Positions 29,410 to 38,590 of a DNA stretch of 64,000 bases are shown one piece after another (the first letter of the stretch is position 1; the number at the start of each line of letters is the position of its first letter). The notes beneath the pieces are model-generated. The model searched no databases and was not told where the DNA came from. It saw only the letters and a list, made by a program, of their open reading frames with translations. This stretch comes from Paraburkholderia bryophila (GTDB lineage Bacteria; Pseudomonadota; Gammaproteobacteria; Burkholderiales; Burkholderiaceae): contig NZ_JACCAS010000001.1 in assembly GCF_013409255.1 (NCBI RefSeq), positions 4,030,001-4,094,000 on the forward strand, written 5' to 3'. A program made the position numbers and the translations under genes.

Positions 29410-30414
29410 GTGCGCAGGAAATCCGTGGGTTCAGCAGTCGAATTGGATCAGACCGGCCGCTTGACCGAGGCGGCCAGCGCCACTGAAATGCTGCCTTCCT
29501 CCGCCGCGCAAACGCTGCGCATCCTTGCAGTCGGCGATAGTCATACCTGTGTGTGGGATGGAGAAGACCGGTTGTTGGGTGTCGGTATCTCCCGCAGCAA
29601 GATGTTCGCGGGACTCGATATGCTTCACTTGGGGCCGGTGCCTTCGAATCCACCGGAAAAGCTGCTGTTTATCGCAAGCCATCCAACCGTCGGCTCGGTG
29701 GAGTAGCGGAATCACGCCGCGCGGATTCTCAATGAAACGCTTGGTGTCCTCGCGACCGGGTGCCAGAACATTGCGCATGTCGATCTGTACAGCGGCTTGA
29801 CCGACCTCTTTGGAAGAACGCGTGCCGAGCATTTTTACGACGGCATCCATCTCGCCGGTTCTTTTCTCGCAACCGCGGCCGACAAACTGCGCGCGGCATC
29901 GTCGCTCGGACGACGGGCGCTGGCCGATACGGCATTGACTAGCGTGGTCACGGTCGGATCCGAATGCCGGTTGCGCAATATCGCGACAGGCCTGCCGTAC
30001 CATGTCAGCAGTATCTACGGATTTCAACCTCAACCGTTCCTCGCCGAACCTTCCGGCAGCCTAAGTTTCCACGACGAGGCGCCGGCCATCGAATTCGACC
30101 TGCATAGCGCCTATTGGATCGAAGGGATCGTCGTTCACAACTCGGTCGCAGGGCCGGACCGGGCGCGCTCGCTGGCGGTATCGCTGTCTAACGATCGCGT
30201 CGACTACCAGCCGGTATTCGCTCCCGACCAGGCGGCGTGGCCGGTGTTCGGCGCTTGGCAGGACGCACTGACCATTGAGATCGACGCCACCGCTCCGCAG
30301 CGATTCGTGAAGCTTCATCTGCGTGAAAAAACCTACTTTCATCTGGATTGCGTTCAGGTTTACGTCAGAAGCTTTTTGTCGGATACGGATTCGCGTGGTG
30401 ATACACGACGGTAG
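29410..30414 (+). pseudogene. degraded SGNH-type protein with discoidin-like C-terminus
   Basis: One reading frame runs from a GTG at 29410 to 30414 but is interrupted by TAG at 29704-29706. The N-terminal part has the hydrolase block I ILAVGDSHTCVWDG. After the stop the same frame resumes with GLTDLFG and block V HFYDGIHLAG. The central blocks expected between them are absent, so an internal deletion as well as the stop is likely. The last 150 residues form a beta-rich domain resembling a carbohydrate-binding discoidin fold. The part from 29797 could still be made as a 205-residue protein. Confidence 0.6.
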
Positions 30415-30662
30415 CGCAAACGCAAAAATTGCCATGGCGCGGATGGATAAGAGCGCCGCGGCCATGAATCGAGAACGAAGCTCAAATCCACGACGGGTCG
30501 CGGAAACTCGCCCGCCTATTTCAACAATATTTTGAAACATTACGACTTGTTGTAAATCCAGTAATTCGGTGAATTGAATTGCAGGTGGGGCAAGCTTCGG
30601 GTAATTTTTTGCCTCGGTATTGGAAGCATATGTTTCCGTTATTCAAGATAAATAGAAAGAAA

Positions 30663-32081
30663 ATGACACGGACACCACAGCGAATTCTGTTTTTCGTGCT
30701 GGCGCTGATGCTCTCGACGCTGACCCGCGCGGCATTCGCCGACGACGCGGCCGATGCGTCGAGGGAACCCGAAGCGCCGCTCAACGAGCGCGTGCTGAGT
30801 GTGCCGGGCGATCCCGAGCGGCCGGACACATTGCAGGTGACGGTGTTCACGCCGAGCGGTCCTGGCCCTTTCCCGCTTGCGGTGATGAACCACGGGTCGA
30901 CGTCGAGCGAACCGCCCGCACAGCAACCGCGTTATCACATCTCGTTCTCTGCTTACTATTTTCTGTCGCGCGGCTACGCCGTCGTCATGCCGATGATGCG
31001 CGGCTACGCCGGTTCCCGCGGGACACTAAGCAAGTACGGCTGCGATGAGGTCATGACCGGTCTCGACGCAGCGCGAGACATCCGCGCCGTCATCGACTAC
31101 ATGAGGCAGCAGCCCGGTATCGACGGTTCACGCATCGTGGTGGCGGGGCAGAGCTTCGGTGGATGGAACACGCTCGCGCTAGGCGCGCTCAAGGTGCCCA
31201 ACGTGCGAGGCTTGATCAGCTTCGCCGGCGGCATGAGAGAGTCGGATTGCGACAGTCAGGATTCAAGTCTGATCGACGCCGCCGGTCAGCTTGGCGCTCA
31301 GACCAGCATCCCCTCCATCTGGTTTTTTGGTGACAACGATCGCATCTTTCCCGTCGCCACCTGGCGCGGCATGTACAAGCAATACACCGCCGCCGGCGGC
31401 CGTGCCGAACTGGTCGCCTACGGTCCATTCGAGACGGACTCGCACAACATGCTGGGCTCCGGCGCGGCGCTGTCGATCTGGGTGCCGAAGGTCGATGCTT
31501 TTCTTGCGAGCATCGGTCTTCCGAACAGCCCGATTTATCCGCAGTACATGCCTGGCCCGCTTCCTCCTCCGAGTCATTACGCAAGTCTCGACGACGTGAA
31601 GGCGTTGCCGTATCTCGGCGATCAGGGCAGTGACTACTACAGGAGTTTCCTGGCCAAGCCGCTGCCGCGCGCGTTTGCTATTGGGCAAGGCTCCGCGTCG
31701 TCGTACTCGGGCGGCTTCGATCCACGAGCTCAGGCGTTGAAGGCCTGTCAGCAGCGCGGCCGGAATTGCCAGCTTTACGCGGTCGACAACGAGATCGTTT
31801 GGGTGCGGCCGACGAAGGAGCCGCCGCCCACGCAATTCGCCGTCCTCGAAGACGAAAAGGCGGTGCCCTATGTGAACGAGGGTGGCCGCGCCGGGTATGA
31901 GAAATTTCTTGCGATGCGCAGGCCGCGTGCCTTTGCCGTTTCGCCCGACGGGGGCTGGGACGCCGCCTCGCTCGGCGCCGACCCGCTGGCCTATGCGCTG
32001 AACGCGTGCAACAGGCTCCATCACGATTGCCGGCTCTACGCGGTGGATGGCGATGTCGTCTGGGCTGGCGCCCATCCGTGA
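30663..32081 (+). CDS. secreted alpha/beta hydrolase with duplicated C-terminal repeat
   Basis: From the ATG at 30663 (an in-frame ATG at 30630 is also possible) the 472-residue product has a signal peptide ending near RAAFADD. The hydrolase core resembles dienelactone hydrolase/acetyl-xylan esterase types: the nucleophile elbow is GQSFGGW, NHGST gives the oxyanion region, and an acid and His follow near FFGDNDRIFP and DSHNMLG. Two repeats of about 80 residues end the protein, each with a pattern of VKALPYL or EKAVPYV, FL..PRAFA, C...RNCQLYAVD or C..LHHDCRLYAVD. Substrate is unknown. Confidence 0.8.
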   Translation: MTRTPQRILFFVLALMLSTLTRAAFADDAADASREPEAPLNERVLSVPGDPERPDTLQVTVFTPSGPGPFPLAVMNHGSTSSEPPAQQPRYHISFSAYYFLSRGYAVVMPMMRGYAGSRGTLSKYGCDEVMTGLDAARDIRAVIDYMRQQPGIDGSRIVVAGQSFGGWNTLALGALKVPNVRGLISFAGGMRESDCDSQDSSLIDAAGQLGAQTSIPSIWFFGDNDRIFPVATWRGMYKQYTAAGGRAELVAYGPFETDSHNMLGSGAALSIWVPKVDAFLASIGLPNSPIYPQYMPGPLPPPSHYASLDDVKALPYLGDQGSDYYRSFLAKPLPRAFAIGQGSASSYSGGFDPRAQALKACQQRGRNCQLYAVDNEIVWVRPTKEPPPTQFAVLEDEKAVPYVNEGGRAGYEKFLAMRRPRAFAVSPDGGWDAASLGADPLAYALNACNRLHHDCRLYAVDGDVVWAGAHP

Positions 32082-32202
32082 ACGGAGAGTGAGTTCGCCG
32101 CCCGAGGGGCGGTGCGGCGGGGCGATATCCGATGGCGAACCCGTTCACATTCGGGGCTTTTTTGCGGATACTTCGCTACTTCGAAACCTGCCAGGCGCGT
32201 CC

Positions 32203-32601
32203 ATGCAAGGCCCCCAACGCCGCTCCCTCCAACTGCGCGTAATCTACGCGCTCTGCCTTTGCGGCGCCACCTGGACGCATCTGCAAGTCGCGCTGACTCA
32301 CGGTCTCTGGTGGGACTACGGCGGCGCCGCGCCGCTCACGCGCGTCTACTGGACCTCGCTGCTGTTCATCGACCCGTTGACCGCGCTGTTGCTGCTCGTC
32401 GCGCCGGTCGCTGGACTCGTACTCTGCGTCGCCGTCATCGCAACGGATGTAGCGCACAATTCGTGGTTCGCGCTGCATCATCCGATCCGGATCGACCTGT
32501 ATCTGTCGCAGATCGTCTTTCTGCTGTTTGTCCTGTCCACCGTCCGGAGCGCCTGGCGCGGCGCCATCCGCGCGCGTCCAGCGCTGTCCGCCGTCGATTG
32601 A
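32203..32601 (+). CDS. small integral membrane protein
   Basis: The 132-residue product has four predicted membrane spans (about residues 10-28, 50-66, 67-85 and 105-125). No recognised motif was seen apart from a conserved-looking HNSWFALHHPIRIDLYLSQ segment. It starts at the ATG at 32203; the frame is open upstream within the previous gene. It may be cotranscribed with the TraB-like gene that follows 45 bases on. Confidence 0.65.
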   Translation: MQGPQRRSLQLRVIYALCLCGATWTHLQVALTHGLWWDYGGAAPLTRVYWTSLLFIDPLTALLLLVAPVAGLVLCVAVIATDVAHNSWFALHHPIRIDLYLSQIVFLLFVLSTVRSAWRGAIRARPALSAVD

Positions 32602-32646
32602 GGCGTGCTCGCCGGCGGCGTTATCGACCGTCCACACCGAGGTTGC

Positions 32647-33405
32647 ATGTATCTACAACTCACCGGCACCCAGCTGCGTCTGCTCGGCTCGATGCATCTT
32701 TTTCCCGCGACGAGCCGCCGTACCCCGCCCTGGATCGCCGAGGCCTACGACTGGGCCGAAACGCTCGTGTTCGAGTCCGACGCGCCGACCATCCTGCCGT
32801 TCCTGAAGGCCGCCACACAAGCCGGCGCCGATCGTCTGCGACCGCTGCTAGTCGACGACACATGGCAGCGGCTCAACGCCGTCTGGCCCACCGAAGGCCC
32901 GCTCGCACCGCTCGCCGAGCTACGTCCGTGGGCTGCGATGATCGTCGCGCCGACGCTGTTCCAGCAAGTGGTTGAAGGCGTCGAGCCGCGTCTGTTGCGC
33001 TCGGCGCTGACCCAAGGCAAACCGTATCGCTACCTGGAAACCTCGCAGGAGGTGGCGACGTCGCTCGATTCGATTCCGCTCGACGCGATCGCCGCGGCGC
33101 TTGACCTGCTGATGGCCGATCTCACCGAACCGCAGCGCACGCTCGAGAGGATGCATGCCGCGTGGATCAACGGCGATTTGCCGGCCGTGCAACAGATCGC
33201 CGTCGAATCGCCGATGTTCAATCTGCCTGGCATACGCGAGGCGATCCTCGACGCGCGCAATCGCGCGTGGGCAGCGCATCTGACGGCGCTGATCGAGCGA
33301 CCGGAGCGCACCTTGGTGGTGGTCGGCGCGCTGCATCTGTGCGGCCCCGGCAACCTGATCGAATGTCTCGCGCGGCCTGTCGATCCGGTGCTGGACGGAG
33401 CCTGA
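32647..33405 (+). CDS. TraB/GumN-family protein
   Basis: The ATG at 32647 has GAGG upstream and gives 252 residues (a GTG at 32605 is an alternative). The family signature is two Gly-x-x-His motifs, one at the start (LLGSMHLFP) and one near the end (VVVGALHLCGPGNLI), with an Arg/Glu pair between. TraB/TIKI relatives are metal-dependent proteases in animals; the bacterial role is not established. No signal peptide is evident, which is unusual for GumN types. Confidence 0.75.
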   Translation: MYLQLTGTQLRLLGSMHLFPATSRRTPPWIAEAYDWAETLVFESDAPTILPFLKAATQAGADRLRPLLVDDTWQRLNAVWPTEGPLAPLAELRPWAAMIVAPTLFQQVVEGVEPRLLRSALTQGKPYRYLETSQEVATSLDSIPLDAIAAALDLLMADLTEPQRTLERMHAAWINGDLPAVQQIAVESPMFNLPGIREAILDARNRAWAAHLTALIERPERTLVVVGALHLCGPGNLIECLARPVDPVLDGA

Positions 33406-33610
33406 TAAAAACCGCGCCAGGTCATGCCAGGTCATACCACGACGGGCTTTACGCTGCGTGCAACCCCGCTACGAGCTTAACGGGGCGGAACTCCGCCCCC
33501 CGGGTTTAAATCCCACTGAAAACCTGACCGCAAAGGTTTGCCCCGAAGTTTGCCGCTATACACTGAGTGCCAGTAACCGCAGCCAACCCAACGGCCATAG
33601 GAAACACGAC

Positions 33611-34594
33611 ATGCATGTCCCACCGACGCCCAGCAATGAAAGCGCCCGTCTCGACACCTTGCGTGCGCTGCATATCCTCGACACTTCGCCCGAAGAGCGG
33701 TTCGACCGCCTGACGCGGCTCGCCAAGCGGCTGTTCGGTGTGCCGATCGCGCTCGTGAGCCTCGTCGACGCCGACCGCCAATGGTTCAAGTCCTGCGTCG
33801 GCCTGACGGCCAGTGAGACATCGCGCGACATCTCGTTCTGCGGTCACGCGATTCTCGGCGACGAAATCATGCTGGTGCCCGATGCGTTGGCCGACGCGCG
33901 TTTTCACGACAACCCGCTAGTCATCGACAACCCGAATATCCGTTTCTATGCCGGCTGTCCGCTGACGGTGCCCAACGGCAGCAAGCTCGGCACGCTCTGT
34001 CTGATCGACGTCAAGCCGCGCGGTCTCGACGAAGAGGAGCGCGAACTGCTGCGCGATCTGGCGCGCATGGCGGAGCAGGAACTGGCCGCCGTGCAGCTCG
34101 CCACGCTCGACGACCTGACGCTGCTGTCTAACCGGCGGGGTTTCGAAGCGCTCGCGCAACATGCGCTGAACGTCTGCAAGCGGCTGGAGAAACCGGCGTC
34201 GCTGCTGTTCTTCGACCTGAACGACTTCAAGCAGATCAACGACACCCACGGCCACGCCGAGGGCGATCGCGCACTGACCACGTTCGCCGACGTGCTGCGC
34301 ACGGCGCTGCGTGAGAGCGACGTGATCGGGCGCTTGGGCGGCGACGAATTCGTTGCATTGCTGACCGATTCGAGCAGCGCCGAAACGCACGAAGTCACGC
34401 AACGTCTCCAGCATCTGCTGGACGCGCGCAATGCCGAAGAGAAGCGCGGCTATCAGATCCGTTTCAGCGTCGGGCAGATTCAGTACGAGCCCGCGCGGCA
34501 TGCGTCGATTGCTGAATTGCTGGCGGCCGCGGATGCGGCGATGTATAGCCACAAACAGGCGTCGAAGGCACGCGCCGCGCAGCAGCGCATCTGA
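33611..34594 (+). CDS. GAF-GGDEF diguanylate cyclase
   Basis: This enzyme makes cyclic di-GMP. The 327 residues begin with a GAF domain (about 20-155) opening LDTLRALHILDTSPEERFDR, the sensor type common in soluble cyclases. The GGDEF domain at about 160-325 has an intact GGDEF active site. An RESD I-site lies five residues before it, so product inhibition is expected. There are no membrane segments. The ligand of the GAF domain is unknown. Confidence 0.92.
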   Translation: MHVPPTPSNESARLDTLRALHILDTSPEERFDRLTRLAKRLFGVPIALVSLVDADRQWFKSCVGLTASETSRDISFCGHAILGDEIMLVPDALADARFHDNPLVIDNPNIRFYAGCPLTVPNGSKLGTLCLIDVKPRGLDEEERELLRDLARMAEQELAAVQLATLDDLTLLSNRRGFEALAQHALNVCKRLEKPASLLFFDLNDFKQINDTHGHAEGDRALTTFADVLRTALRESDVIGRLGGDEFVALLTDSSSAETHEVTQRLQHLLDARNAEEKRGYQIRFSVGQIQYEPARHASIAELLAAADAAMYSHKQASKARAAQQRI

Positions 34595-34680
34595 GCGCGC
34601 GATAGCGTGGGGCTGCCGCGCGCGGCATAATCGTGGGTCGCCGCGGCGCCTGGCCGCCGGTTCTTTTTCGAAGCGCTTCC

Positions 34681-35178
34681 ATGACCGAACCGCAACACAC
34701 CGCCGCCACGCGGCGGGCACAACTCGAATGGCGCTGGAAAGCGTTCAGCGACCTCAGCAGCGCCGAAGTCTATGCGATGCTGGCGGCGCGTAGCGCGGTG
34801 TTCGTCGTCGAGCAGAATTGCCTGTATGGCGACATCGACGGGCTCGATCTGGACGCGTGGCACCTGTTTGCGTTCGGTCCCGGCGAAGAGCGTTATCCGC
34901 CGTTGGCGGGTTATCTGCGTGTGCTGCTGCCCGAGGCTGAAGACAGCGATATCCGCATCGGCCGCGTGCTGACCACGGTGCCGTTCCGCGGTATCGGTCT
35001 GGGCAAAGCGATGCTCGAGCGCTCGCTCGAGCACATCCGCGCGCAGTGGCCCGGCACGCCGATTCGCCTGCATGCGCAAGCGCATCTGCAAGGCTTCTAC
35101 AGCGCGTTCGGCTTTACGCCGGTGTCGGACATTCACGACGAAGACGACATTCCACACGTGTGGATGCGCTCGCGCTGA
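34681..35178 (+). CDS. ElaA-like GNAT acetyltransferase
   Basis: The 165-residue product fits the GNAT fold. It begins with WRWKAFSDLSSAEVYAMLAAR then SAVFVVEQNC, typical of ElaA-type proteins. The acetyl-CoA loop is VPFRGIGLGKAMLE. The C-terminal motif GFYSAFGFTPVSD is conserved. The substrate is unknown. Confidence 0.87.
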   Translation: MTEPQHTAATRRAQLEWRWKAFSDLSSAEVYAMLAARSAVFVVEQNCLYGDIDGLDLDAWHLFAFGPGEERYPPLAGYLRVLLPEAEDSDIRIGRVLTTVPFRGIGLGKAMLERSLEHIRAQWPGTPIRLHAQAHLQGFYSAFGFTPVSDIHDEDDIPHVWMRSR

Positions 35179-35283
35179 AGCGAAGGCGGCGCGTTCGGCG
35201 GACTAAGCTCGCCGGTTAGCGAGCTAGCTGGCTAGCTTGCGCCGCGCAGCCGCCGTCAAACCCCAGCAGTTCGTCCAGTCTCA

Positions 35284-36171
35284 CTACTGACTACCGCTCG
35301 CCGACGCCGACGCGCCCGGCGGCGTCGACCCCTGTGCCACCGTTACGCGACGTTCATTGCGCAACCGTCCACGCGCCGACAGCCGCATCCAGTGACGCAA
35401 CGCGATCAGCGCGCCGATCACGCTCATCATCGAACCCGGAATCCACAGCAGCAGCCCGCCGATCTGCTGATCGCGCATCGGGCTCAACCAGGTGAACGCG
35501 CGACCGCAGATCGAATAGATCGGATACAGCTCGCGCGGCGTAAAGAAGATGAACGCGCCGAGCATGATCTGCGGCGGAATCGCGGCGATCACCACGAGAA
35601 CGCGCTTGCCCGGCGACAGCCGCGCCGGCGGCGCCGGACGCGGATCGAGCACGAGCCACCAGAACAGCAGGCCGTCGATCACCATGCTCCAGTTCATCAC
35701 GCGATAAAGCCGCCAGTCGAGCATCGCGACGAAATGAACCGGCGACATCAACCAGAAGTAAATCAGCCCGACGAACAGCGTGACCGCGACCACCGGATGC
35801 ATCACGACGTCGAGCGTCCGGCGCACCAGCGGCGTCGCCAGCGCGGGCCGCACGAAACGTTGCCGCCAGCGGAACGGAATCCCCGCACGCAACGCGGCGC
35901 CCGGATACGACAGCGCGATGAAGAACGGCCCGAGATGATGCAGCACCAGATGCTGCGCGCGATGCATGAAGAACTCATGCTCGAAGAAATAATCGAGCCG
36001 AGTATGCAGCGCGACGTACAACGCCACCAGCCCGAACCAGAACGACAGACGCCGGCGGATCGACACCTTCGCCTTGTGCGCGCCGCGCACGAACAGGATC
36101 GCCGGAATCAGCAGCGCGATCACGACGGTCGGCGAAAACTCCCATGGATCGAGCCAGTAGAGCAGATTCAT
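35284..36171 (-). CDS. ctaG: cytochrome c oxidase assembly factor CtaG (membrane type)
   Basis: The 295-residue protein has seven predicted membrane spans and belongs to the CtaG/caa3 family thought to deliver copper to heme-copper oxidases. Conserved His residues lie in HRAQHLVLHHLGPF and MHPVVA. It is the last gene of a minus-strand cluster behind an SCO protein and a PCuAC chaperone, 9 bases after the latter, which supports a copper-delivery role. No oxidase subunit genes are adjacent. Confidence 0.88.
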   Translation of the reverse strand: MNLLYWLDPWEFSPTVVIALLIPAILFVRGAHKAKVSIRRRLSFWFGLVALYVALHTRLDYFFEHEFFMHRAQHLVLHHLGPFFIALSYPGAALRAGIPFRWRQRFVRPALATPLVRRTLDVVMHPVVAVTLFVGLIYFWLMSPVHFVAMLDWRLYRVMNWSMVIDGLLFWWLVLDPRPAPPARLSPGKRVLVVIAAIPPQIMLGAFIFFTPRELYPIYSICGRAFTWLSPMRDQQIGGLLLWIPGSMMSVIGALIALRHWMRLSARGRLRNERRVTVAQGSTPPGASASASGSQ

Positions 36172-36180
36172 CGCAGCGTG

Positions 36181-36654
36181 CTAGTTGGTTTGGGCGGGCG
36201 ACTTGACGGCAAACGGCGTGTCGAGCGTTTCGCCGTCGGAGAACTTCAGCGTCAGATGCACCGTGTCGCCCGGCGCGACCTTGTGCTTCGCATTTTCGAG
36301 CATCACGTGATAGCCGCCGGGCGAGATCGCGACCTGGCCGTGCGCCGGCACCGTCAGTTTGTCGACCATCACCATTTTCTGCGACGAACCGTTCGACACG
36401 GTCTGATGCAGCATCGCGTCGCCGTAATCGGCGCTCGAAATATCGACGAGATCCACGGGTTTATCGCTCGCGTTGACCAGCGTCGCGTAGCCGGCGGCGG
36501 GCAGGTTGTTCGGCAACCAGCGGACCCAGGCGTTCTTCACGCTGATTGCCCGTGCGTCGGCACCGGCGGCTTGCGCGACGGGAGCGAAGGCGAAACCGAG
36601 CGTGAGCGTGAGGGCGGCGGCTAACGAGGCGGATGGTTTGAACTTGATCGACAT
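36181..36654 (-). CDS. periplasmic copper chaperone PCu(A)C
   Basis: This periplasmic protein carries Cu(I) to cytochrome oxidase. The 157-residue product has a signal peptide ending near APVAQAAG. It shows the H(M)x10Mx21HxM copper motif: MLHQTVSNGSSQKM, then PGGYHVML. It lies between SCO and CtaG genes on the same strand. Confidence 0.93.
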   Translation of the reverse strand: MSIKFKPSASLAAALTLTLGFAFAPVAQAAGADARAISVKNAWVRWLPNNLPAAGYATLVNASDKPVDLVDISSADYGDAMLHQTVSNGSSQKMVMVDKLTVPAHGQVAISPGGYHVMLENAKHKVAPGDTVHLTLKFSDGETLDTPFAVKSPAQTN

Positions 36655-36672
36655 GAATGATCTCGGGAAAAG

Positions 36673-37374
36673 TCAGGAACGGTCGTCGACGATACGGCGC
36701 AGGTCCTGCGCGATCGCGTCGGGGGTGTCGTGATCGGTGGCGAGCAGGCGCGCGTGGCCTTGCTGGTCGAACACGTAGACGGCGGAGCTGTGGGTCACTT
36801 CATAGCCGCCGTTGGGATCGCGCTTTTCCATCTGATACGCGACCCGGTAGCGCTTGGCGAGCGACTCGATCTGCCAGTCGGTGCCGGTCAGCCCTTCGGC
36901 ATGCTTCGCGTCGAATGCGCCGACGTAGTCGCGCAAGGCCTGCGGCGTGTCGCGCGCGGGATCGACGGTGATGAACAGAATGCGCACCTTCTGCGCATCG
37001 GGCCCGAGTTTGGCGAGCACCTGCATCAGGCGGCCCATCGTTTCAGGGCAGACGTCCGGACAATGCGTGTAGCCGAAGTAGACGAGCGAGGTGCGGCCTT
37101 TGAACGACTCGCCGGTCACGGGACGGCCGTCGTCGCCGGTGAGCTTGAAATCGAGGTCCGGCAGATGGCCGGTCACATCGGTCAGTTGCCATGTTTCGGC
37201 GCGATGCGTGCAACCGGCCAGCGACGTGAGCGCGCCGGCGGCAAGCACGACACTCAGCGCGAGCCGTCGCGCGAACCGGGGCTGAAGGCGCGGCGCATGG
37301 GCCGGTGGCGACTGTCGGGAGGAGAGGATCGGGAACAAAGCAGGGTTCAATGACTCGATTGAAGAGCGGCGCAT
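36673..37374 (-). CDS. SCO1/SenC copper-binding lipoprotein
   Basis: SCO proteins insert copper in the CuA or CuB site of cytochrome oxidase. The ATG at 37374 gives 233 residues with a lipobox ending TSLAGC. The thioredoxin-like domain has the copper ligands Cys-x3-Cys (CPDVC) and a distal His in VTHSSAVYVF. It is the first gene of the SCO-PCuAC-CtaG operon. Confidence 0.92.
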   Translation of the reverse strand: MRRSSIESLNPALFPILSSRQSPPAHAPRLQPRFARRLALSVVLAAGALTSLAGCTHRAETWQLTDVTGHLPDLDFKLTGDDGRPVTGESFKGRTSLVYFGYTHCPDVCPETMGRLMQVLAKLGPDAQKVRILFITVDPARDTPQALRDYVGAFDAKHAEGLTGTDWQIESLAKRYRVAYQMEKRDPNGGYEVTHSSAVYVFDQQGHARLLATDHDTPDAIAQDLRRIVDDRS

Positions 37375-37785
37375 GATGTGCCTGTTGAGCGGCGCGCGGC
37401 GTCGTCTGCAAGATGGGTTGGCCGGTTGTCTCCGGGGCTGCCTCTGAACGGCGCCGCTCGATCCACACACAGTGCGCGTGGCCCGTCATGGCGCGCACAA
37501 CAGCGTGGCGGCGGCCATGATCCGCGTGGCAGCGACTGTATCGCAAAATCATCGTCGACGCCGCGCACCGCCCGCGGGCGCGCCGTTTGCGAGGCAATTT
37601 GACGCAGCCGGCTGAAAGCTCGCTGAAGCCGGAATGTTCGGCTTTTGAACGCGATCGGCTGACACCTTGGGGCGCGCCGCCCGGCTGGGCTTGTGTCCTG
37701 GCTTACTTTCTCGAAAAATTGACCGATGCGCGGTAAGATGCGCACACTTTTCCGGCCGCAAAAGGCTGAAAGGCAAAACACTCCG

Positions 37786-38535
37786 ATGCAAGCACTTCCG
37801 GCTGTTCTGTCTCCGAGCGAGACGGCATTTTTCTTCGATTTCGATGGCACGCTGGTCGAACTCGCGCCCACGCCGGATGGCGTGCTGGTGGAGCCCCGCG
37901 TGATCACGCTACTCGCCGAGCTGCGCAGTCTGACGAACGGCGCGGTCGCGATCGTGTCGGGGCGCGGCATCGACAGTATCGACGGCTTTCTCGGCATGCC
38001 CGATCTGCCGATTGCCGGTTTGCACGGCGCCGAACGGCGCGACGCGAACGGCGACACGCAGCGGATCGGCTTCCACGACGAGCGGTTGCTGCGCATGGAG
38101 CAGGTGCTCGCGCAGGTCGTCAACGAGCATCCCGGCATGCTGCTCGAGATCAAGGGCGCGGCGCTCGCGCTGCACTACCGCAATGCGCCGGACCGCGAGC
38201 CGGTTGCGCGCGAGGCGACCGAGCGGCTGGTGGCCGATTACCCCGGCGCCTACGTGCTGCAGCCGGGCAAGATGGTCTACGAAATCAAACCGAAAGACGT
38301 CGACAAGGGCCGCGCGATGCGCGCGTTTCTCGACGAACCGCCGTTCGTCGGCCGCCGGCCGGTGTTCGCCGGTGACGACCTGACCGACGAGAAAGGCTTC
38401 GCCGTCGTCAACGAGCGCGCCGGGCTGTCGATCAAGGTCGGCGCGGGCGAGACGCTGGCGCACACGCGCATCGACTCGGTGCCGGTGCTGCTTGACTGGC
38501 TCGCCGTTATCGTCACGGCGGCTCGCGCAGCATGA
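37786..38535 (+). CDS. otsB: trehalose-6-phosphate phosphatase
   Basis: OtsB removes phosphate from trehalose 6-phosphate. The ATG at 37786 gives 249 residues; an upstream ATG at 37726 is possible. HAD motifs are present: FDFDGTL with the nucleophile Asp, SGRG, and the metal-binding GDDLTDEKGF. The otsA gene follows after 55 bases, completing the trehalose pathway. Confidence 0.95.
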   Translation: MQALPAVLSPSETAFFFDFDGTLVELAPTPDGVLVEPRVITLLAELRSLTNGAVAIVSGRGIDSIDGFLGMPDLPIAGLHGAERRDANGDTQRIGFHDERLLRMEQVLAQVVNEHPGMLLEIKGAALALHYRNAPDREPVAREATERLVADYPGAYVLQPGKMVYEIKPKDVDKGRAMRAFLDEPPFVGRRPVFAGDDLTDEKGFAVVNERAGLSIKVGAGETLAHTRIDSVPVLLDWLAVIVTAARAA

Positions 38536-38590
38536 GAGCCGCGCCGCATCGTTTGAAAAACTCAACGTATTGCTTCGGGAATCGCGCTTC

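Noticed and set aside
33482..33499. GGGGCGG/CCGCCCC hairpin after the TraB-like gene
   Set aside because: It has no T-run and lies in GC-rich DNA where such short stems are common.
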